DNA of 10,510 nucleotides from JBAZKK01 sp041650795 (GCA_041650795.1 JBAZKK010000036.1:1-10510); one strand, 5' to 3'. Shown: positions 1 through 7,996, counted from the first letter of the stretch. A program made the numbers and translations. The notes: generated by a model not told the origin, from the sequence alone.

Positions 1-57
1 ATTTCTGAAAAAGATTGGTTCGAACTGTATTTTAAAAGAGCGCCGCCTCAATTTTTC

Positions 58-77
58 GACGGAAGGTACCTTCCGTC
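58..77. repeat. Perfect 20-bp palindrome just downstream of the tRNA gene
   Basis: GACGGAAGGT is followed directly by its exact reverse complement. As RNA it would fold into an 8-bp stem closed by a GTAC loop. It begins 29 bases after the tRNA CCA end in the direction of transcription. It could act as a transcript-end or processing hairpin, but on the minus strand it is followed by GAAAAATTG rather than a U-tract. It is therefore not a standard intrinsic terminator. A protein-binding dyad is another possibility. Confidence 0.6.
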
Positions 78-106
78 CTGTCCTTGAAGCAGCCCCCTAT
101 CACTCT

Positions 107-182
107 TGGTGGAGCTGGGGGGAGTTGAACCCCCGGCCTCTTGAGTGCGATTCAAGCGCTCTCCCAACTGAGCTACAGCCCC
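107..182 (-). tRNA. tRNA-Ala, anticodon CGC
   Basis: The minus strand folds as a complete 76-nt cloverleaf. The acceptor arm pairs GGGGCTG (5') with CAGCTCC (3') and includes the G3:U70 wobble pair, the classic alanine identity element. The D arm is GCTC/GAGC. The anticodon stem is CTTGA/TCAAG with loop ATCGCAC, giving anticodon CGC (+ strand bases 147-149), which reads GCG alanine codons. The T arm is GGGGG/CCCCC with loop TTCAACT. The discriminator base is A, and the 3' CCA is encoded in the DNA at 107-109. The gene lies in the same orientation as the upstream glycosylation operon but is separated from it by about 300 bp that contain promoter-like sites. It is probably transcribed independently. 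Confidence 0.97.
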
Positions 183-296
183 GAGTATAGTTTTTTTTAT
201 ATCCGAGGGTACTGCGTTGCTTCTCATTACCGGAGTAGAACCCCTTATCATTTATCTTGCGTCAACCTTCGCAGATTCGCGCATGCCCAGGATAGC

Positions 297-326
297 ATAA
301 TACCATAGATTCAGCTATTATGGCAA
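297..326 (-). promoter_or_regulatory. Putative sigma70-type promoter reading toward tRNA-Ala
   Basis: On the minus strand TTGCCA (321-326, 5 of 6 matches to TTGACA) is followed after 18 bases by TATTAT (297-302, 5 of 6 matches to TATAAT). Transcription would start near 290 and give a leader of about 105 nt before the tRNA. This is the better balanced of the two candidates here, but it was found by eye only. Confidence 0.45.
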
Positions 327-355
327 GTGCCCGGGTTGAAGAATTTTGAGGTTAT

Positions 356-384
356 ATTATAAAAGTTAACCCTTTAAAAAGCAA
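356..384 (-). promoter_or_regulatory. Second putative promoter upstream of tRNA-Ala
   Basis: A perfect TATAAT (356-361, minus strand) lies 17 bases downstream of TTGCTT (379-384, 3 of 6 matches to the -35 consensus). The -10 is ideal but the -35 is weak. It may serve the tRNA in tandem with the nearer candidate at 297-326. Confidence 0.38.
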
Positions 385-481
385 GAGATAACGAACAGGC
401 CCCCCAACCTATCGCGCGTAACCCCCGGTATTTCCCATAAAAATAACCCCTCGCAATTATCCCTGCCTCGCTTTGTTTTGA

Positions 482-1897
482 TCAGTTATTTTTTAAGTAC
501 CGTCTTATGTCTCTGCGGTGATTAAAAACATAGCGGAGATGCCCTAACAAATTTAATGCGTCGTATCGCAGGATAAGGCATAGCATCCGCAGGACACTGC
601 CGGCAGATAAGGCGCCCCCGGGAAGGAACGCCGAATAATTCCTGCATTTTATATTGGCGACTTTATAAATATGCAGGCGCTGGCTGCTCTTAAAATCCTC
701 CGTTTCGAATACAATCTCCGGCCGAGGAGCAAAATGGCACCCTTGCCTCCAATCCTTCAATACCCTGGCATTTTTATTAACCCATTCCCATGCCTCCGTG
801 CCTGGATAAGGAGTAAAGATGTTCCAATGGCCGCTATCAAGGCCAAGCTTCAGGCTTTCGTTTAAAGAAGACATGCTTTTTCTAAAGCTGTCCTTCGGCA
901 GTCCTACCATAAAAAAACCGTTTACCCTGATTCCATGCCGGTTAAAAAGGCTGATGGCGTTTTTAATATCACAGATTTCTTCTCCTTTCTTGATATTCGA
1001 AAACACCTCGCCATCCAGGCTTTCGATGCCTATGCTTGCCTGCCTGCATCCGGATTCTGCCATAAGTCTGACCAGTTCTTCGTCCAGGCGGTCAGCCCGG
1101 ATGCCGTTGGGACATGACCAGGACATCCTGATATTGCGTTTAATAAGCATCGCGCAAAATCCCTTTGCCCTCTCCGGCTCAAAGGTAAAATTGTCATCCA
1201 GGATGTGGAAGGAGTTGGAATTATACCTTAACCTCGCCTCAGCTATCTCCTCCACTACCCCTGCGACGCTCCTGAACCTTATCTTTCTTCCCGCTATCCT
1301 TCCTACGCAACAGTAGATGCAGGAATAAGGGCATCCCCTGGAAGTAATTACGGGGTAGTCGTAAAGATTGCCGTTTAAGGAATCAAAACAACCATAGTCA
1401 GCAAAAGGCAGGGCATCCAGGTCCGGGGTTAGGTTCGCGGGGCAGCCTCTACCGCTTTCAAAAATACCTCCGACGCCCTCCGATACTACCCCAGCCATCC
1501 CCCTGAGCTTATTGCCGCTTCCCCACGCTTCCAGGAGCCTGGGGAAAACCTCTTCAGCCTCTCCTTCTATCCCTGCCTTGAAATTCCGGTTTTCCTTAAG
1601 TACACTTAAGGCATCCAGGGTTACGTGCGGCCCGCCGCATATTAAATCATCCCTTCCGAGTTCGGCTGCAATCCTGGAGGCGCTTTCAAGGGTAAACGAT
1701 TTTACCGAAATCCCGATAACATCGTATTTAATAACCTCTCTTATCCTATTGCCCCCATTGCGGGGATTATTATTTAAATCTATTGTTCTTACATTATGAC
1801 CGCGCTGTTTCAAACTGGCGGCAAGCATAGCCAGCCCGGTATTTAAACCCCTGTTTATCCCCGGAGGGTCAATCAAGGCGACGCGCATCGAATTCAT
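482..1897 (-). CDS. B12-binding-type radical SAM protein, end of glycosylation operon
   Basis: The 471-residue protein has two recognisable parts. Residues about 4-135 resemble a cobalamin-binding Rossmann domain, with an early ALIDPPG, GLAMLAASLKQRGH and the typical strand end LICGGPHVT (85-93). No clear DxHxxG histidine motif is present. Residues about 182-390 are a radical SAM core. The 4Fe-4S ligands C189, C193 and C196 sit in RGCPYSCIYC, followed by a HILDDNF strand (231-237), IGIESLDGEV (289-298) and GFFMVGLP (327-334). Such proteins (class B layout) use SAM chemistry to methylate or rearrange unreactive carbons, often in lipids, cofactors or sugars. The gene starts inside the stop codon of the preceding glycosyltransferase (ATGA overlap), so the two are translationally coupled. 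By context it may modify a glycan or its lipid carrier, but the substrate is unknown. Met4 is an alternative start; neither start has a clear Shine-Dalgarno. Confidence 0.88.
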   Translation of the reverse strand: MNSMRVALIDPPGINRGLNTGLAMLAASLKQRGHNVRTIDLNNNPRNGGNRIREVIKYDVIGISVKSFTLESASRIAAELGRDDLICGGPHVTLDALSVLKENRNFKAGIEGEAEEVFPRLLEAWGSGNKLRGMAGVVSEGVGGIFESGRGCPANLTPDLDALPFADYGCFDSLNGNLYDYPVITSRGCPYSCIYCCVGRIAGRKIRFRSVAGVVEEIAEARLRYNSNSFHILDDNFTFEPERAKGFCAMLIKRNIRMSWSCPNGIRADRLDEELVRLMAESGCRQASIGIESLDGEVFSNIKKGEEICDIKNAISLFNRHGIRVNGFFMVGLPKDSFRKSMSSLNESLKLGLDSGHWNIFTPYPGTEAWEWVNKNARVLKDWRQGCHFAPRPEIVFETEDFKSSQRLHIYKVANIKCRNYSAFLPGGALSAGSVLRMLCLILRYDALNLLGHLRYVFNHRRDIRRYLKNN

Positions 1898-3123
1898 GCA
1901 TTATTGAGTCTGATTGCCTGGCGGTAAATACCTATTAACCTGCCGGCGTGGTGGGGGCATCCGAAATCGCGGGAGCTCCTCCAGGCGTTATTCCTTAGAT
2001 TATCAAGAACAGTCCTCTCAAGAAAAGCCTTCTGGAGTGCGCTCTTCAACCCCGCCTCATCCCCTGCCTTAAATAAAAACCCGTTATAGCCATCGTGCAC
2101 TACTTCGGTTATGCCGCCTACTGCGCTGGCGATTACCGGCGTAGACATGCTGAAACTCTCCAGAATAACTATGCCGAGAAATTCCGGCCATAGGGAAGGC
2201 ACTACTGTAACGTCCGCAAGGCGGTAAAACCTAAATACCTCCGCATTATCCACCCTGCCGTAAAAGGTTACCCTCGCGTCAGCCCCAGCCAGTCCTCTAA
2301 GCCTCGCGGCATAATCTCCATCCCCCACTATATGCAAACGCATATGTTGATGAGCCAGCTCCCTGAATGCCTTTATCAAGATATGGACCCCCTTGTGCTC
2401 CACAAGCTGCCCCACGTACAATATGTTGAAATTTCCGTCTGGGCTTTCGCTCGGCAGAGGCTGCGGTTGGGTATCAACACAATAAGGCATAACCTCTCTT
2501 TTTATATCTCTAAAGAAGCGTTTTTCGAGGAATATCCTTTCTGCGTGCCGAGACGGCATGATTGCCAGGTTCGGCTTATGCCTGTTAATAAAAAGACGCT
2601 TTATGGCGCGGTAAACGAGGCAGGAAAATGAAGCGGAAACACAGATGCCGTGACGCTGCCGGCGGCAGTTGAGGGTAGCATACGGGCAGACTAAAGCAAA
2701 ATCATGGCAGCTATGGATAAAGGGGAGCCTTAAGGCCTTCACCGCTGATATGGCGCTTAGGGAAAACCCGCTTAGGTTATGAGTATGCACAAGGTCGGGC
2801 CTTTCTCTCTTGAGAATAGCGCGGATAAGCAGATATGAATGCAAATTCCAAATGTCAAGGATATGCCACAAAAACCTCTGGACCGCCGGCCTGGATCTCG
2901 CCTCCAGGTTATGATAGATATTCAGGGGGGTAAAACTAAAAATCTTGATATTGCCTCTTATCGATTCCTGAGGCAGCAGTGAATGCAGGTTCTGATAAGG
3001 GGAAGTCGTGATCAGGACCACCTCGCATTCCCGCGGCAACCGCTCAACTATTCTCTCCAGGTATACCTCAGCGCCTCCGATATCGTGGGGCGGATAAAGA
3101 TTGGCGATAATGCATACCTTCAT
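1894..3123 (-). CDS. GT4-family glycosyltransferase (third in operon)
   Basis: The 409-residue protein has a GT-B fold of family GT4, retaining enzymes that move a sugar from a nucleotide donor to an acceptor on the cytoplasmic face. The N-terminal acceptor domain begins MKVCIIANLYPPHDIGGAE with the glycine-rich loop at 16-18 and continues through VHTHNLSGFS (112-121). A cysteine-rich stretch follows (C139, C146, C153, C161, C168), a pattern seen in one GT4 subgroup. The donor domain has ILYVGQLVEHKGVHILI (234-250), LHIVGDGD (263-270) and the EX7E signature E314/E322 in EFLGIVILE, followed by GGITEVVHDGYNGFL. It starts directly after the upstream stop codon (TGA then ATG, no gap), with AAGG about 9 bases upstream as a weak ribosome site. 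Its stop overlaps the radical SAM start. The sugar cannot be told from sequence. Confidence 0.93.
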   Translation of the reverse strand: MKVCIIANLYPPHDIGGAEVYLERIVERLPRECEVVLITTSPYQNLHSLLPQESIRGNIKIFSFTPLNIYHNLEARSRPAVQRFLWHILDIWNLHSYLLIRAILKRERPDLVHTHNLSGFSLSAISAVKALRLPFIHSCHDFALVCPYATLNCRRQRHGICVSASFSCLVYRAIKRLFINRHKPNLAIMPSRHAERIFLEKRFFRDIKREVMPYCVDTQPQPLPSESPDGNFNILYVGQLVEHKGVHILIKAFRELAHQHMRLHIVGDGDYAARLRGLAGADARVTFYGRVDNAEVFRFYRLADVTVVPSLWPEFLGIVILESFSMSTPVIASAVGGITEVVHDGYNGFLFKAGDEAGLKSALQKAFLERTVLDNLRNNAWRSSRDFGCPHHAGRLIGIYRQAIRLNNA

Positions 3124-4239
3124 TCAACTTGCCCTTAAATACTCTTTTTCGATAATATCGGCGTGCCTGCCCCAGCTGTATTTTTCCCTGACCAGGTCGT
3201 AAGCGTTGTTCCCCATTTCCCTTCTCGCTTGTGGGTTTCTCAAGAGATACCTTATCGCGTCCGTTAATTCGTTTACGTTGCCGGCGCTCACTACCAATCC
3301 GCATCCTCTGCCTTTTACATCTGCCGCCGCTCCTGCGACAGAACTGACTATCACCGGCTTAGCGCAGGCCATTGCCTCCAAAGCCGTCATGCCAAAGCCT
3401 TCCTGCCGCGAGGAAAGAGACGGCATTACCGTAATGTCGGCTCGATTATAATATTCGGCTAACCGGTTACTATCCAACTCCCCCAAAAAGTAAACCTTGC
3501 CTTCCAGGCCCCTGTCCCTGGCAGCCGTTCTGTAATAATCTAGCAATACTCCCCCTCCGACGACATATAAACGGATTGCGCTATCCCGGCTTATCTTTTC
3601 TACGCTCTCCAAAAGCAGGTCCAGGCCCTTATAATGATGGTGCCTGTCTAACCGGGATACGAAAAATAGCGTGTTGCCTTCATCCTTATCTTGAGGCAAC
3701 GGTTTAAATTTGTCAAAATCTACTCCCGGAGGGCTGACTATGACCTTATCGCTAAAGCCTCTTAAGAATAACGAATTCTCCAGATAGCCTGGGTGGGTAA
3801 TGAATATTGCCCGCGATGCCGCAAGCAATAACCTCAAAGCCGATATATTGTATAATCCGCTGGCAAGGCTCAAAACCCCTTCACCGCTGATATCATTGTG
3901 ATAGGTCAGAAATAGCGGCCTGCCCTTAAGCAGGGACACAACGGCGCTGATATCGCTGCTCCAGGGGGTCGGCAGATGGGTATGTATGACGTCGGGGTTT
4001 TCTCTAAATATGGCCTCTGCGAGCCCGGTGGTGATATTGGTATTGGATAATTTAGCCGGATAGGCTAACCTTCTGACCTCAATGCCGTCTATGCTGCCGC
4101 TTCCGACAGGCGGTTCATCGGCGCAGATAACGGTTATGCGATGCCCGCGCCTTGAGAGTTCACGCGAGGAATAATAAACATAATTTTCTACTCCGCCGCG
4201 ATAGGGGAAAAATCTCGCCGGCGTCTGCAGTATCCTCAT
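3124..4239 (-). CDS. GT4-family glycosyltransferase (second in operon)
   Basis: This 371-residue GT-B enzyme has the usual GT4 order. MRILQTPARFFPYRGGVENY carries the early glycine motif (15-16). VIHTHLPTPW (85-94) and LTYHNDISGEG (111-121) belong to the acceptor domain. LFFVSRLDRHHHYKGLDLLL (191-210) opens the donor domain, followed by LYVVGGG (224-230) and the EX7E pair E280/E288 in EGFGMTALE. The length is normal for the family and no key motif is missing. The histidine run HHH (200-202) next to the donor-domain lysine is a small peculiarity. The ATG lies inside the stop region of the preceding gene (ATGA overlap, 4236-4239), and its own stop abuts the next ATG, so it is made in step with its neighbours. 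It probably adds one residue to the lipid-linked glycan later used by the STT3 enzyme; donor and acceptor are unknown. Confidence 0.93.
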   Translation of the reverse strand: MRILQTPARFFPYRGGVENYVYYSSRELSRRGHRITVICADEPPVGSGSIDGIEVRRLAYPAKLSNTNITTGLAEAIFRENPDVIHTHLPTPWSSDISAVVSLLKGRPLFLTYHNDISGEGVLSLASGLYNISALRLLLAASRAIFITHPGYLENSLFLRGFSDKVIVSPPGVDFDKFKPLPQDKDEGNTLFFVSRLDRHHHYKGLDLLLESVEKISRDSAIRLYVVGGGVLLDYYRTAARDRGLEGKVYFLGELDSNRLAEYYNRADITVMPSLSSRQEGFGMTALEAMACAKPVIVSSVAGAAADVKGRGCGLVVSAGNVNELTDAIRYLLRNPQARREMGNNAYDLVREKYSWGRHADIIEKEYLRAS

Positions 4240-5393
4240 GACCTAGCGGTATTCTTACTAACTGACCCAAGATAAAAAGCCTCGCTGGATTCGGCTATCT
4301 TATCCCAGTTGTACTGCCTGGCGGTCTCCTTTGCAGCGGCTGACATCCGCAGCCTCAGATTTTCGTCCCCAAGCAGCTCGAGGGCCTTCGCGGCCATATC
4401 CTCCCTGTCCTTGCAGATGAACCCATCCCGCCCTTCATGAATAAGGCCGGAACTGGCGTTCATAGGGTAATCGAGCATTATTACCGGCAGCCCGCAAGCC
4501 ATAGCCTCAATTACGACAACGCCGAAGCCTTCTCGGCTGGAAGGAAAGATAAAAACCTTCGACGACTTCATCAGGCCGCTAAGCTCCCGATAAGACAAGA
4601 AACCCATAAAGGAAACGTTTCCTTCCAGACCCAGCTTCCCCCTTAGCTTAAGCAACCTTTCCTTTTCCGGACCCTCTCCGGCAATAATGCATTTTACGGC
4701 CGGAAAGGCAGCTTTGAGTTTTGCCGTTAAGCCTATCGCCGCATCCACATTTTTATCACTGATGAGCCTTCCGGCGAATATCAGCTCGGATGTCTCGGAT
4801 GAAACAGGGGCGCCCTGCGCTAACCCGTAATCTATGCCGATGGGGATGACGCTGATGCGCTCGTCTTCCAGCCCGCAATTGATAAGGTCCTGCTTGACTT
4901 TATGCGAGTAAGCGATCACCTTTGGGGATAACCTGATAACCAGAGTTTCTATCATCCTGGCAATGCCGCCTTTAAAACGCCCGAGGTATCTATACCAGTA
5001 ATCTCCCCAGACCTCCTGCCAGGTTACTACCAGCGGGGTCCTTCTTAAAAACGATATAAATCTGACCGGGAAGAATGGCAGGTAAGGGAAGGCGCAGCAA
5101 TCGATGATATCAAACCGTAAGGACAAAAGCTCTGGTATAATAGAAACGCAAAAACGCACAACCCCTCTTATACCCCTTCTGCCGCTGTCGAGGTAGAGCT
5201 TTTTGAAGTCACAGGCGCCGTGCAGATATACCCCGCCATCCCTGATGCAACGCGGCCCATCCCAGGATTTCATCCCGAAGATATGCACCTCGTGCCCTTT
5301 ATCGGCGAGCCGGCGGCCCAATTCCCAATTCCTTTTCTCTGCGCCGCCCTTTACGTAAGGATAGATTACATCGTAAATAAAAGCGATCTTCAT
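4236..5393 (-). CDS. GT4-family glycosyltransferase (first after STT3)
   Basis: The protein is 385 residues long with a GT-B fold. The N-terminal motif YPYVKGGAEKRNWELGRRLA (11-30) and HEVHIFGMKSWDG (34-46) are followed by VTWQEVWGDYW (123-133), a region that lies near the acceptor site in related GT4 enzymes. The donor domain shows LIFAGRLISDKNVD (204-217), IIAGEGPE (236-243), FMGFLSY (262-268) and the EX7E pair E288/E296 in EGFGVVVIE. The gene begins 7 bases after the STT3 stop codon. GGTGA, which includes that stop, sits just upstream of the ATG and can serve as a ribosome site. This spacing strongly suggests co-transcription with STT3. As the transferase closest to the oligosaccharyltransferase it is a candidate for an early or branch sugar, but order in the operon does not prove order of action. 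Confidence 0.93.
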   Translation of the reverse strand: MKIAFIYDVIYPYVKGGAEKRNWELGRRLADKGHEVHIFGMKSWDGPRCIRDGGVYLHGACDFKKLYLDSGRRGIRGVVRFCVSIIPELLSLRFDIIDCCAFPYLPFFPVRFISFLRRTPLVVTWQEVWGDYWYRYLGRFKGGIARMIETLVIRLSPKVIAYSHKVKQDLINCGLEDERISVIPIGIDYGLAQGAPVSSETSELIFAGRLISDKNVDAAIGLTAKLKAAFPAVKCIIAGEGPEKERLLKLRGKLGLEGNVSFMGFLSYRELSGLMKSSKVFIFPSSREGFGVVVIEAMACGLPVIMLDYPMNASSGLIHEGRDGFICKDREDMAAKALELLGDENLRLRMSAAAKETARQYNWDKIAESSEAFYLGSVSKNTARS

Positions 5394-5400
5394 GCTGGGG

Positions 5401-7905
5401 TCACCAGTTGATTTTAAAAACCCGGATCAAACTGCCGTATTCCTTCCTTTCCAGAAAAGGCTCAAAATGTTTAAGGCCTTCGCCATTAAAGAAATACAAG
5501 CGCACCAACATGCTGGCAGCCAGCTCCCGGTCAAGGGCAATGGCGTAATACTGTTTTTTGTCCTTGAAAACTATCACCGAATAATCAAGGTCGCTATTCG
5601 GATAGCTAATTTCCTTCAATCTGCCGCGGCTGAAAAGAAAGAGGCTCTTGGGCACGCTGTATTCACGCTGGTATCCGGAATAGACATATACCTGTTGCTG
5701 CTTCGGCTTATAAATCATGCCGTTGTTAAAAAGGATGTCGTTATCCTGGGGATACCCCTTCACCACCCCTCCCCTGAATTTAAGCCTCTTGGAGAGCCAA
5801 TCGTCGGTATCGGACCCGGGCAGCAATTCAGCTTCCAGGCAAAGCTTCTCTGCCAGTTTCTCATCTACCCCGCACTTGATAAGGTAAGCTACCAGATCCT
5901 GCCTGCTCTTACTGTTTATGTTATTTTTTATATAAGCCTTGTTAAAATCCCAATTGCCGATAAAAGAAACAGGCGATGCCTTCTCCAGAAGACTCTGGTC
6001 TACTATAAAATAGGCCTCCGCAGGCCTCCTTGAAAGGATGCCCGCTACCTCGGCAGCGTCACCCGAAGGAAGGCTCTTATCGAGGAGTTTCCTTGCCGCA
6101 TTCTCATCGAGAGATAACAATCCCCTAAGAAAGTTCACCGAGCGCAAGGGGTCCTGAAAATTCCTGTTGATAATCTCAAAGGCCCTGTTGCCGCCGTTAT
6201 TGAGCATGCGAAGCGTAGCTATGGCCTTATCTTCGTCATTAGTGATAAAGCACGAAGCCATCCAGTAAGCCTGCGGGGTATTCTGGCTCTGTCCGTCAAA
6301 AATAACCCTCCTGCCTGCTACCGTTTTAAACCAGTCTCCGAAATCCCACCAGGAATTCAAAATAGCGTCCCTTGGGGTATTCTCTTTTATGGCAGTAAGC
6401 AGACTATGCCAATTGTCATCCATAAAAGGAAAGGTATTCTCTGCGGTATGGCGCGCATTGATACTCAACTTAACGCCTAAGAAGATAACGGCTGCCGCTA
6501 ACAGATAGGGTGCCGCCCTGCGTAACCTGAAATGACGGTATATCTCGCTTATCCCCCAACCAAAGGCAACCCCCAGGGGTATGAGCAGAAAAACGGAAAA
6601 TCTTATGCCGCTTCTGCAGGCAAAAAGCATCGCGATAAACCAAAAGGTCAATACGGTAATCGCCTCGCGCTGGAAAAAGGTGTATTTTTTATTGCGGGCC
6701 GTAACCAGGAACAGAACCAAGAGAAAGGCCATTCCCAATAAAAATAAAGGCATCCCGCCTATGGAATTAAGCAGCTGCGTGAAGCTTGTTTTTTTCAGCT
6801 CCCCTACCGTGCTGTAGACATTAGGCCAGATGGAATCCGTCAAGGCCCGATTCAGGATAAGAGAATCCCTGACCTGATGATAGAGTTCTCGTAAGGGGCT
6901 TAAGCCGCTAAAAACGACAACCCAACCCAGGCTTAAGAAAATAAACAAAAACAGCGTAACGGCATGTTTTTTTATGTAAATATAATTATCGTCTTTGTAC
7001 TGCCAGCGCGCCAACCAGAGGTTAAAGATGGAATAACATTCATAAATTACCAGGATGATAAACACGAACCACCAGTTGGCCCAGCTGAAACAAAACAACC
7101 CTACCCAAAAAGCGGAAAAGGCAACCCAGGGCAGGCCTTTTTTTAGAGAATCTGCGCTATAGTTCTTAAGGTAGGCCCAGATGACAAGAAGCGGGAATAT
7201 CAGGTTCAGGATATCGTTATCAAACCAGCCCGCCGAGCTGCGGACAAGGAATATGGGGGAAAACCCCACAAAAAGGCAAGCCACAAAAGCAGTAATATTA
7301 TCCCATCCGGAAAGACAAAAAAGATATAATAAAACAAGCAGGAGCGCTATAAAGAACAAAGGCAGGTAGAAGAGGAACGTGATTAAGGGCAGGGGCTTGA
7401 ATAGCGAAAATGCCTTATAGAGGAAGGCCGAGAGATAAAAAAAGAAGTTGTTCCGGGATAAAGAGCACCCTGATGGCGCAAGCATAAAATCATCAACCTG
7501 CCTGCCGCCTCTGATGCTGTCCCCGGGATAACCATGGCGAAGGATGTTATCTACATATCTGGCCCAGTGCCATCCATCCAGTTCCAAAAGATAGGTCTGG
7601 CCCTGGGGATCCTGATATCTCGATTTCAGCCTCCGGTATTCTTCCCAGGCCTCCTCTCTCACCTTTATCTTGTTGTGCCTGATATAATCCAGAAGCAGCG
7701 CCCTGGACAACCCATCGTTCACGGAAGAAGCGTAATCTGGAAATTTCTTTTCTACCTGAACCCTGGCGGCATTAAGGATGTTATTATTTATGGTATTGCG
7801 GGCTTGGCTTTTAAGCTGGGGGAAAAAGACGGGATAACACCGGTAGTAAATATTAGGGGCCAGAATCAAAACCAAGGATAAAATCGCAATCCGCTTCTTT
7901 CTCAT
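5401..7905 (-). CDS. STT3-family oligosaccharyltransferase (PglB/AglB-like)
   Basis: This 834-residue membrane enzyme should transfer a preassembled glycan from a lipid carrier to asparagine in N-x-S/T on the outer face of the inner membrane. It has one N-terminal membrane helix (4-22), then further helices between about 154 and 480, and a soluble C-terminal domain (about 485-834). Catalytic-type motifs are LDGWHWARYVDN with D110, GWFDND with D229/D231, TVGE (366-369, the TIXE-type external loop motif) and WWDFGDW (519-525), which binds the sequon +2 hydroxyl in PglB and AglB. Asp524 stands where many homologues have another residue. Roughly 85 mostly polar residues (25-109) separate helix 1 from the catalytic Asp, more than in PglB or AglB. 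Start Met1 gives a good membrane anchor but has no Shine-Dalgarno. STT3 is common in archaea and eukaryotes and scattered in bacteria. Confidence 0.92.
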   Translation of the reverse strand: MRKKRIAILSLVLILAPNIYYRCYPVFFPQLKSQARNTINNNILNAARVQVEKKFPDYASSVNDGLSRALLLDYIRHNKIKVREEAWEEYRRLKSRYQDPQGQTYLLELDGWHWARYVDNILRHGYPGDSIRGGRQVDDFMLAPSGCSLSRNNFFFYLSAFLYKAFSLFKPLPLITFLFYLPLFFIALLLVLLYLFCLSGWDNITAFVACLFVGFSPIFLVRSSAGWFDNDILNLIFPLLVIWAYLKNYSADSLKKGLPWVAFSAFWVGLFCFSWANWWFVFIILVIYECYSIFNLWLARWQYKDDNYIYIKKHAVTLFLFIFLSLGWVVVFSGLSPLRELYHQVRDSLILNRALTDSIWPNVYSTVGELKKTSFTQLLNSIGGMPLFLLGMAFLLVLFLVTARNKKYTFFQREAITVLTFWFIAMLFACRSGIRFSVFLLIPLGVAFGWGISEIYRHFRLRRAAPYLLAAAVIFLGVKLSINARHTAENTFPFMDDNWHSLLTAIKENTPRDAILNSWWDFGDWFKTVAGRRVIFDGQSQNTPQAYWMASCFITNDEDKAIATLRMLNNGGNRAFEIINRNFQDPLRSVNFLRGLLSLDENAARKLLDKSLPSGDAAEVAGILSRRPAEAYFIVDQSLLEKASPVSFIGNWDFNKAYIKNNINSKSRQDLVAYLIKCGVDEKLAEKLCLEAELLPGSDTDDWLSKRLKFRGGVVKGYPQDNDILFNNGMIYKPKQQQVYVYSGYQREYSVPKSLFLFSRGRLKEISYPNSDLDYSVIVFKDKKQYYAIALDRELAASMLVRLYFFNGEGLKHFEPFLERKEYGSLIRVFKINW

Positions 7906-7917
7906 CGTAGTTTTTAT

Positions 7918-7946
7918 ACTTTAACACAGATTCGTGACTTTTACAA
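7918..7946 (-). promoter_or_regulatory. Weak promoter candidate before STT3
   Basis: TTGTAA (7941-7946) and TAAAGT (7918-7923) on the minus strand are spaced by 17 bases. Each matches the consensus at 4 of 6 positions. Transcription would start about 6 bases before the STT3 ATG, giving an almost leaderless message, which fits the lack of a Shine-Dalgarno there. The alternative is read-through from the pilin genes across the 101-bp gap. Confidence 0.25.
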
Positions 7947-7996
7947 TAAAAACCCCGGCAGAAATCTTCTGTATCGTTAGGATATTCAACAAGATA

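Larger units (their letters stand above)
183..481. other. Gene-free stretch between the radical SAM gene and tRNA-Ala
   Basis: No open frame in these 299 bases looks like a real protein. The stretch holds two minus-strand promoter-like sites, listed separately. No hairpin plus U-run terminator was found after the radical SAM stop codon at 482. The short frame that runs from here through the tRNA is the well-known false translation of a tRNA gene. A small untranslated RNA in the roughly 105-nt leader upstream of the tRNA cannot be excluded, but no known family is recognised. Confidence 0.6.

Noticed and set aside
15..30. GGTTCGAACT resembling a tRNA T loop near the left edge
   Set aside because: The flanking bases do not form a 5-bp T stem on either strand and no acceptor or anticodon arm is present.
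48..251. Minus-strand frame of 67 codons with the peptide AVAQLGERLNRTQEAGGSTPP
   Set aside because: It is the translation of the tRNA-Ala gene itself, a common false protein call.
5392..6033. Plus-strand open frame of 213 codons opposite the STT3 3' end
   Set aside because: It is antisense to a strongly supported gene and no family motif or sensible start context is visible. The same reasoning applies to the plus-strand frames at 819-1316 and 7534-7881.
7941..7971. Possible terminator between pilins and STT3 (CAGAA/TTCTG stem, later U-run)
   Set aside because: The stem is only 5 bp and AT-rich, and six bases separate it from the T-run, so it is too weak to call.
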